Shown: piece after piece, positions 6,662 through 9,894 of the stretch
How the letters are laid out: each line of letters begins with the position of its first letter
Position numbering within the stretch: the first letter of the stretch is position 1
NCBI GenBank assembly: GCA_945870545.1
Contig: CAMBTF010000033.1
Location: 1 to 9,894 of the forward strand
DNA from: Akkermansia muciniphila
Lineage (GTDB): Bacteria; Verrucomicrobiota; Verrucomicrobiia; Verrucomicrobiales; Akkermansiaceae
Length of the DNA stretch: 9,894 nucleotides
Direction of reading: 5' to 3'
The notes under the pieces: generated by a model
What the model was told of the DNA's origin: nothing
Databases searched by the model: none
The model's input: only the letters and a program-made list of their open reading frames with translations
Made by a program: the position numbers and the translations under genes

Positions 6662-8884
6662 GTGATCGCCCGCGTTCTCATCGACGGCCCCTTCGAGCTT
6701 GTTTTCGATTACGTCATCCCCGAGGGGCTGGCGGTGGTGGAGGGCTGCCGGGTGCGCGTGCCGATCCGGCAGAAAAACACTTCCGGGACCGTGCTTTCCG
6801 TGACGCCGCCGCCGGAGCAGAGCGAGTTCGCCATGCGCGAGGTGAAATCCCTGATCGATCCCGAGCCGCTGATCACGCCGGTGCTGCTGAAGACGGCGCG
6901 CTGGATCGCGAACTACTATGGTTCCCGTATCGAAGGCGTGATCCGCTCCATCCTGCCGGAGGCGGTGCGCACGGAGGACAACTCTGCGAAGACTCGCCGC
7001 ATCGCCACCGCCGTGGCGGATCCCGATCCCGAGGCGCTCGCGAAACTGGAGAAGCGCGCCGCGAAACAGCACGCCATCCTCACCCTCCTGCTCCACGCGC
7101 CCGACCGCACCCTCGCCGTCGCCGACCTCGGAGAAAACTCCGCGCCTTCCCTCAAGAGCCTCGCGGAGAAAGGTTTCATCACGATCGGCGAGGAAGATGT
7201 CCGCCGCGATCCTGAGGCGGACGAGACCATCGTCCCCTCCGAGCCCCTCACCCTCAACGACCAGCAGCAGGAAGCTTTCGAAGCCATCAAATCTTCCCTT
7301 GGCGCTCTTGGCGACTTGGCGGTTCAACCCTTCTTATTGTTAGGAGTAACAGGCAGTGGCAAAACCGAAGTCTATCTCCAGGCCGCGCAGGCCGCGCTTG
7401 ATCTCGGGAAAACGGTGCTCGTCCTCGTCCCGGAGATCGCGCTCACCCCGCAGACCGTCCGCCGTTTCAAAGCCCGCTTTTCCCAGCTCAACGACCAGGT
7501 CGCCGTCCTGCACTCGCACCTCTCGCAGGGTGAGCGTTTTGACGAGTGGCACCGCATCCGCAAAGGTACGGCACGTATCGTAATTGGCGCGCGCTCCGCC
7601 GTGTTCGCGCCCTTGCCAAACCTCGGCCTGATCATCGTCGATGAGGAGCACGAGTCCTCCTACAAGCAGGAGAGCCCGCCGCGTTATCACGCCCGCGATG
7701 TCGCGGTTTTGCGCGCCGCGTTCGAGCCGTGCGCCGTCGTCCTCGGCTCCGCGACGCCCTCACTGGAGAGCTGGCAGAACTGCCTTTCCGGGAAATACCA
7801 TCTCCTCCGCCTCGACAAGCGCGCCGACGCCCACTCGATGCCGCTCGTCCGCGTGATCGACATGCGTTTGGAAAAGCAGAAGCAGAAAGGTCAGGTCGCG
7901 ATCCTCTCCGACCGCCTCCGCACCGCCCTTGAGCAGCGCCTCGCGAAAGGCGAGCAATCCATCCTTTTCCTCAACCGCCGCGGCTTCGCCCGCTCGCTGC
8001 AATGCCATTCCTGCGGCCATGCCTGCACCTGCCCGCACTGCGCCGTCGCACTCACCTACCACCGCACCGATGAGCGGCTGGTCTGCCATGTCTGCGGCCA
8101 CCAATCCATTGTCCCTAAGAAATGCCCGGAGTGCAAAAATCCCGGCATCGCGCTGCAGGGCTACGGCACGCAGAAGGTCGAGGAGGTGTTGCAAAAGGTG
8201 CTGCCGGAAGCCCGCTTCGCCCGCATCGATGCCGACGCGATGCGCCGCAAGAACGCGCTCAAGGACATCCTGCGGAAATTCAAATCGAACAAGATCGACG
8301 TCCTCATCGGCACCCAGATGATCGCCAAGGGCCTGCATTTCCCCAACGTCACCTTGGTGGGAATCCTCAACGCCGACCTCGGCCTGCACGTCCCGGATTT
8401 CCGCGCGGGCGAGCGCACTTTTCAGCTCATCACCCAGGTCGCCGGGCGAGCGGGCAGGGGAGAGCTAGAGGGGGAGGTGATCGTCCAGACCTTCACCCCG
8501 CACAGCCCCAGCATCCAGTTCGCGCGGAAACACGATTTCGACGGCTACGCGGAGCAGGAAATGGAAATGCGCCGACAGTTCCGCTTCCCGCCCTTCGCCC
8601 ATTGCGCCGTCCTCACCGCCCGCTCCACCCACGAGCGCCGCGCCGAGTTCACTCTCCAGACCCTGCACCTCCGGTTGAAGGAGGATTTGCCGGACGGCAT
8701 CACCCTCGGCGAAGTCCTCCCCAGCCCCCTCGTCCGCTCCCACGACCAGTTCCGTTTCCAGATCACCCTCCGCTCCAGCAAAGCCCGCCTGCTCACCAAC
8801 CACGTGCAGAGCGTCCTCCGCAGAACCACCCTCCCCGAGGACGTGACCGTGGTGTTCGATATGGATGCGTATAATTTCTCGTGA
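6662..8884 (+). CDS. priA: Primosomal protein N' (PriA), replication-restart helicase
   Basis: A 740-residue cytosolic 3'-5' superfamily-2 helicase that recognises stalled or collapsed forks and reloads the replisome. The N-terminal 3'-DNA-binding domain covers about 1-100 (FELVFDYVIPEGLAVVEGCRVRVP; IANYYGSRIEGVIRSILP) and is followed by a winged-helix-like region. Helicase motifs are intact: Walker A GVTGSGKTE (228-236, K234), Walker B DEEH (327-330), LGSATPS (361-367), TQMIAKGLHFP (551-561) and QVAGRAGRG (592-600). The zinc-binding insertion supplies eight cysteines: C448, C451, C457, C460, C475, C478, C488 and C491. Length is normal (E. coli 732 aa). The start is GTG 6662; it places the family N-terminus correctly, and the frame upstream is closed by TGA at 6635-6637. 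No Shine-Dalgarno is visible. An 11-codon reading frame from ATG 6630 ends in TGA overlapping this GTG. Confidence 0.96.
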   Translation: MIARVLIDGPFELVFDYVIPEGLAVVEGCRVRVPIRQKNTSGTVLSVTPPPEQSEFAMREVKSLIDPEPLITPVLLKTARWIANYYGSRIEGVIRSILPEAVRTEDNSAKTRRIATAVADPDPEALAKLEKRAAKQHAILTLLLHAPDRTLAVADLGENSAPSLKSLAEKGFITIGEEDVRRDPEADETIVPSEPLTLNDQQQEAFEAIKSSLGALGDLAVQPFLLLGVTGSGKTEVYLQAAQAALDLGKTVLVLVPEIALTPQTVRRFKARFSQLNDQVAVLHSHLSQGERFDEWHRIRKGTARIVIGARSAVFAPLPNLGLIIVDEEHESSYKQESPPRYHARDVAVLRAAFEPCAVVLGSATPSLESWQNCLSGKYHLLRLDKRADAHSMPLVRVIDMRLEKQKQKGQVAILSDRLRTALEQRLAKGEQSILFLNRRGFARSLQCHSCGHACTCPHCAVALTYHRTDERLVCHVCGHQSIVPKKCPECKNPGIALQGYGTQKVEEVLQKVLPEARFARIDADAMRRKNALKDILRKFKSNKIDVLIGTQMIAKGLHFPNVTLVGILNADLGLHVPDFRAGERTFQLITQVAGRAGRGELEGEVIVQTFTPHSPSIQFARKHDFDGYAEQEMEMRRQFRFPPFAHCAVLTARSTHERRAEFTLQTLHLRLKEDLPDGITLGEVLPSPLVRSHDQFRFQITLRSSKARLLTNHVQSVLRRTTLPEDVTVVFDMDAYNFS

Positions 8885-8891
8885 CGACGGT

Positions 8892-8921
8892 TTGACACCG
8901 AGCCAGCTAACCAGCTAGCTT
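8892..8921 (+). promoter_or_regulatory. Candidate promoter of the vapBC operon
   Basis: A perfect TTGACA (8892-8897) is followed, after 18 nt, by TAGCTT (8916-8921), a weak -10 match (3 of 6). A start site some 6-7 nt further on would fall at or next to the antitoxin ATG at 8928, so the transcript would be leaderless or nearly so. The absence of any Shine-Dalgarno before this ATG agrees with that. The -35 match is strong, the -10 weak. Confidence 0.45.
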
Positions 8922-8927
8922 GCTGGC
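8902..8927. promoter_or_regulatory. Nested inverted/direct repeats, likely antitoxin operator
   Basis: GCCAGC (8902-8907) is inverted as GCTGGC (8922-8927), a perfect 6-bp dyad that ends exactly at the base before the antitoxin ATG. Within it, CCAGCTA occurs twice in direct orientation (8903-8909 and 8911-8917), so the second copy also pairs with GCTGG (8922-8926) across 6 nt. The 8-bp palindrome AGCTAGCT sits at 8913-8920. The dyad overlaps the proposed -10 box. Ribbon-helix-helix antitoxins typically repress their own promoter by binding such repeats, so this is the expected operator. Binding itself is inferred. Confidence 0.5.
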
Positions 8928-9161
8928 ATGAAAACCACCATCGATCTCCCTCCCGATCTGGTCAGGGAAATGAAACTTCTAGCCGTCCATGAGGGGCGCA
9001 AGCTCAAGGATGTCGCGGCGGATCTCTTGAAACGCGGGCTCAGCGCGGGAATCGCGAAACCGAAAAACACGGCGCGGCGCGATTTTTTACTATCCGCACC
9101 CATAGGTGCGCCGGAAATGACCCCTGAGCGAGTGCGTCAAATCCTCGAGGAAACGCCATGA
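8928..9161 (+). CDS. vapB: VapB-like antitoxin (ribbon-helix-helix)
   Basis: A 77-residue protein. The N-terminus MKTTIDLPPDLVREMKLLAV followed by HEGRKLKDVAADLLKRGL has the beta-strand/helix/helix pattern of ribbon-helix-helix DNA-binding antitoxins (residues 1-40): strand TTIDLPPDL and helices LVREMKLLAVHEG and KLKDVAADLLKRGL. The C-terminal part (about 58-77, TPERVRQILEETP) would be the toxin-wrapping segment. Its stop codon overlaps the start of the next gene (ATGA), the classical arrangement of a toxin-antitoxin pair. It should form a complex with the VapC toxin, blocking its RNase activity, and repress the shared promoter. The pair follows priA by 43 nt but is probably independent of it. 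Confidence 0.85.
   Translation: MKTTIDLPPDLVREMKLLAVHEGRKLKDVAADLLKRGLSAGIAKPKNTARRDFLLSAPIGAPEMTPERVRQILEETP
9147..9151 (+). promoter_or_regulatory. Ribosome-binding site of the vapC toxin gene
   Basis: GAGGA lies 6 nt before ATG 9158, inside the 3' end of the antitoxin gene. It is one of the few clear Shine-Dalgarno sequences in the window and fixes the toxin start. Together with the ATGA overlap it implies translational coupling of toxin to antitoxin. Confidence 0.6.
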
Positions 9162-9562
9162 GCTGGCTCCTCGACGTAAACATCCTGCTCGCCAGCCGCT
9201 GGAAAACCCATGCCGATCATGAAGCCGTCCGCGAATGGCTTGATGCCCAACCGGAATTCCACACAACGCCCATCGTCGAACTCGGCTTCATGCGCGTCAG
9301 CATCAGCCCGGCTTACTCCGCCACATGGAAGGACGCCCATCGCTCACTCACCAGCCTCCTGTCCCGACCCGAACATCGCTTCCTGCCGGATGATGTCAGC
9401 GCCACCGAGTCTCCGGAATCGGGATACAAGGACACCACGGACGCCCATCTGATCCGCCTGGCAAGTCGCCACGGCCTCAAACTCGCCACCTTGGACAACG
9501 CCCTGATCTCGAAACCATGGGCCGCGGGGTTCGCTTATCATCCACTGGGAGATAGGGTTTGA
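9158..9562 (+). CDS. vapC: VapC-like PIN-domain ribonuclease toxin
   Basis: A 134-residue single PIN domain, the normal size for VapC toxins, which are Mg2+-dependent endoribonucleases that cut tRNA or rRNA and stop growth when the antitoxin is lost. The acidic metal-binding residues are in the expected places: D6 (WLLDVNILLA), E41 (TPIVELGFMR), D95 (DTTDAHLIRLA) and D113 (LATLDNAL). The sequence resembles the PIN subgroup whose members read LDVN.LLA...H......W and end with LATLD. All four acidic residues are present, so the toxin appears catalytically intact. It overlaps the antitoxin gene by 4 nt. The RNA target cannot be told from sequence. Confidence 0.88.
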   Translation: MSWLLDVNILLASRWKTHADHEAVREWLDAQPEFHTTPIVELGFMRVSISPAYSATWKDAHRSLTSLLSRPEHRFLPDDVSATESPESGYKDTTDAHLIRLASRHGLKLATLDNALISKPWAAGFAYHPLGDRV

Positions 9563-9617
9563 TACCATCTCCATCCCCACATGTCGCTGCCTCGAATCCG
9601 GCTCCCAAAATACCTGA

Positions 9618-9634
9618 AACCCATGTCACGGGTT
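9618..9634. promoter_or_regulatory. 17-bp near-perfect palindrome (candidate operator)
   Basis: AACCCATGTCACGGGTT is symmetric about T9626 with 7 of 8 base pairs matching (only A9623/C9629 differ). It covers the proposed -35 box of the downstream ABC permease gene. Its length and odd-centred symmetry are typical for a dimeric repressor such as a TetR, MarR or LacI family protein. No candidate binding protein of these families is in the window. It lies 56 nt after the vapC stop; no T-tract follows, so it is unlikely to be a terminator. Confidence 0.45.
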
Positions 9635-9651
9635 GCGCGCCTAGATATAAC
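9623..9651 (+). promoter_or_regulatory. Candidate sigma-70 promoter for the ABC permease gene
   Basis: ATGTCA (9623-9628, 4 of 6 to TTGACA) and TATAAC (9646-9651, 5 of 6 to TATAAT) are separated by exactly 17 nt. Transcription would begin near 9658 and leave a 5' untranslated region of about 45 nt before ATG 9704. It is the best-scoring promoter by eye in the window. Confidence 0.5.
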
Positions 9652-9703
9652 AAGTAGCATCTCGCAGGTAGAGTCGTAGAAACCTGACCCTCCCTCTCCC
9701 CGC

Positions 9704-9894
9704 ATGATCGGTCTCGCTCTCAAAATGCTTTTCGGCGATACAGCCAAATACCTGATGCTGGTATTCGGTATCTTTTTCGCCACCTTCCTAATCCTCCAGC
9801 AGCTTGCCATTTTCTGCGGCCTCATGCTATGGACGACTTCCACTTTGAAAAACGTCAACGCACCGATCTACGTTGTCGATCCGCAGGTCTCCCA
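9704..9894 (+). CDS. ABC transporter permease, FtsX/DevC-like (N-terminal part only)
   Basis: An open frame from ATG 9704 to the right edge gives 63 residues, starting MIGLALKMLFGDTAKYLMLV. A membrane segment at about 16-43 is followed by TTSTLKNVNAPIYVVDPQV. This layout (short amphipathic start, one long first helix, then an extracytoplasmic domain opening with a VxD or VMDP-like strand) resembles FtsX-family permeases of the DevC/MacB type as I remember them. These work with an ATPase subunit and often a membrane-fusion protein in efflux. The neighbours that would confirm this lie beyond the window. No Shine-Dalgarno is obvious; the upstream sequence is pyrimidine-rich (TCCCTCTCCCC). Family assignment from 63 residues is tentative. 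Confidence 0.6.
   Translation, partial: MIGLALKMLFGDTAKYLMLVFGIFFATFLILQQLAIFCGLMLWTTSTLKNVNAPIYVVDPQVS

Noticed and set aside
6521..7327. Minus-strand open frame of 268 codons spanning the priA 5' end
   Set aside because: Overlaps the conserved PriA N-terminal and helicase region on the other strand and has no recognisable motif.
9538..9858. Minus-strand open frame of 106 codons near the right edge
   Set aside because: It overlaps the end of vapC, the likely promoter and the permease N-terminus; composition is irregular and no motif is seen.

Overview
This 9.9 kb window is a GC-rich bacterial chromosome segment with seven intact genes, two genes cut by the window edges, and one decayed transposase. 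The taxon cannot be proven from here. The RpiB-GlyA arrangement, weak Shine-Dalgarno signals, the PocR/AraC regulator and the IS4-type relic would fit a Verrucomicrobiota genome (Luteolibacter or Akkermansiaceae type). That assignment is an inference of moderate confidence.

Left part (1-4335). A minus-strand gene running off the left edge encodes one continuous polypeptide: ribose-5-phosphate isomerase B joined in frame, almost without linker, to serine hydroxymethyltransferase. Divergent from it is a sugar-uptake unit: a sodium/galactose-type symporter of the SSS family followed after 7 nt by galactokinase (galK). Together they would import galactose and phosphorylate it to galactose-1-phosphate. 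The rest of the Leloir pathway (galT, galE) is not in the window. An 8-bp perfect inverted repeat lies just upstream of the transporter start.

Middle (4336-6661). A small polytopic membrane protein of the DUF2238/YjdF type follows galK. After it comes a one-component regulator with an N-terminal PocR-type cysteine-rich sensory domain and a C-terminal AraC helix-turn-helix domain. A 566-base stretch without an intact gene then holds a minus-strand IS4-family transposase relic. The relic carries an internal deletion and has lost the catalytic glutamate of the YREK motif.

Right part (6662-9894). A full-length priA (primosomal helicase, GTG start) is followed by a compact VapBC-type toxin-antitoxin pair with ATGA overlap. 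A TTGACA box and nested inverted repeats sit directly against the antitoxin start codon, suggesting a leaderless, autoregulated operon. At the right edge begins a gene whose N-terminus looks like an FtsX/DevC-type ABC transporter permease. It is preceded by a plausible sigma-70 promoter whose -35 box lies inside a 17-bp near-perfect palindrome.

No CRISPR array, rRNA or tRNA was recognised. No new multi-gene system is evident. The points most worth following are the enzyme fusion, the two operator-like promoters on the right, and the doubly inactivated transposase relic.
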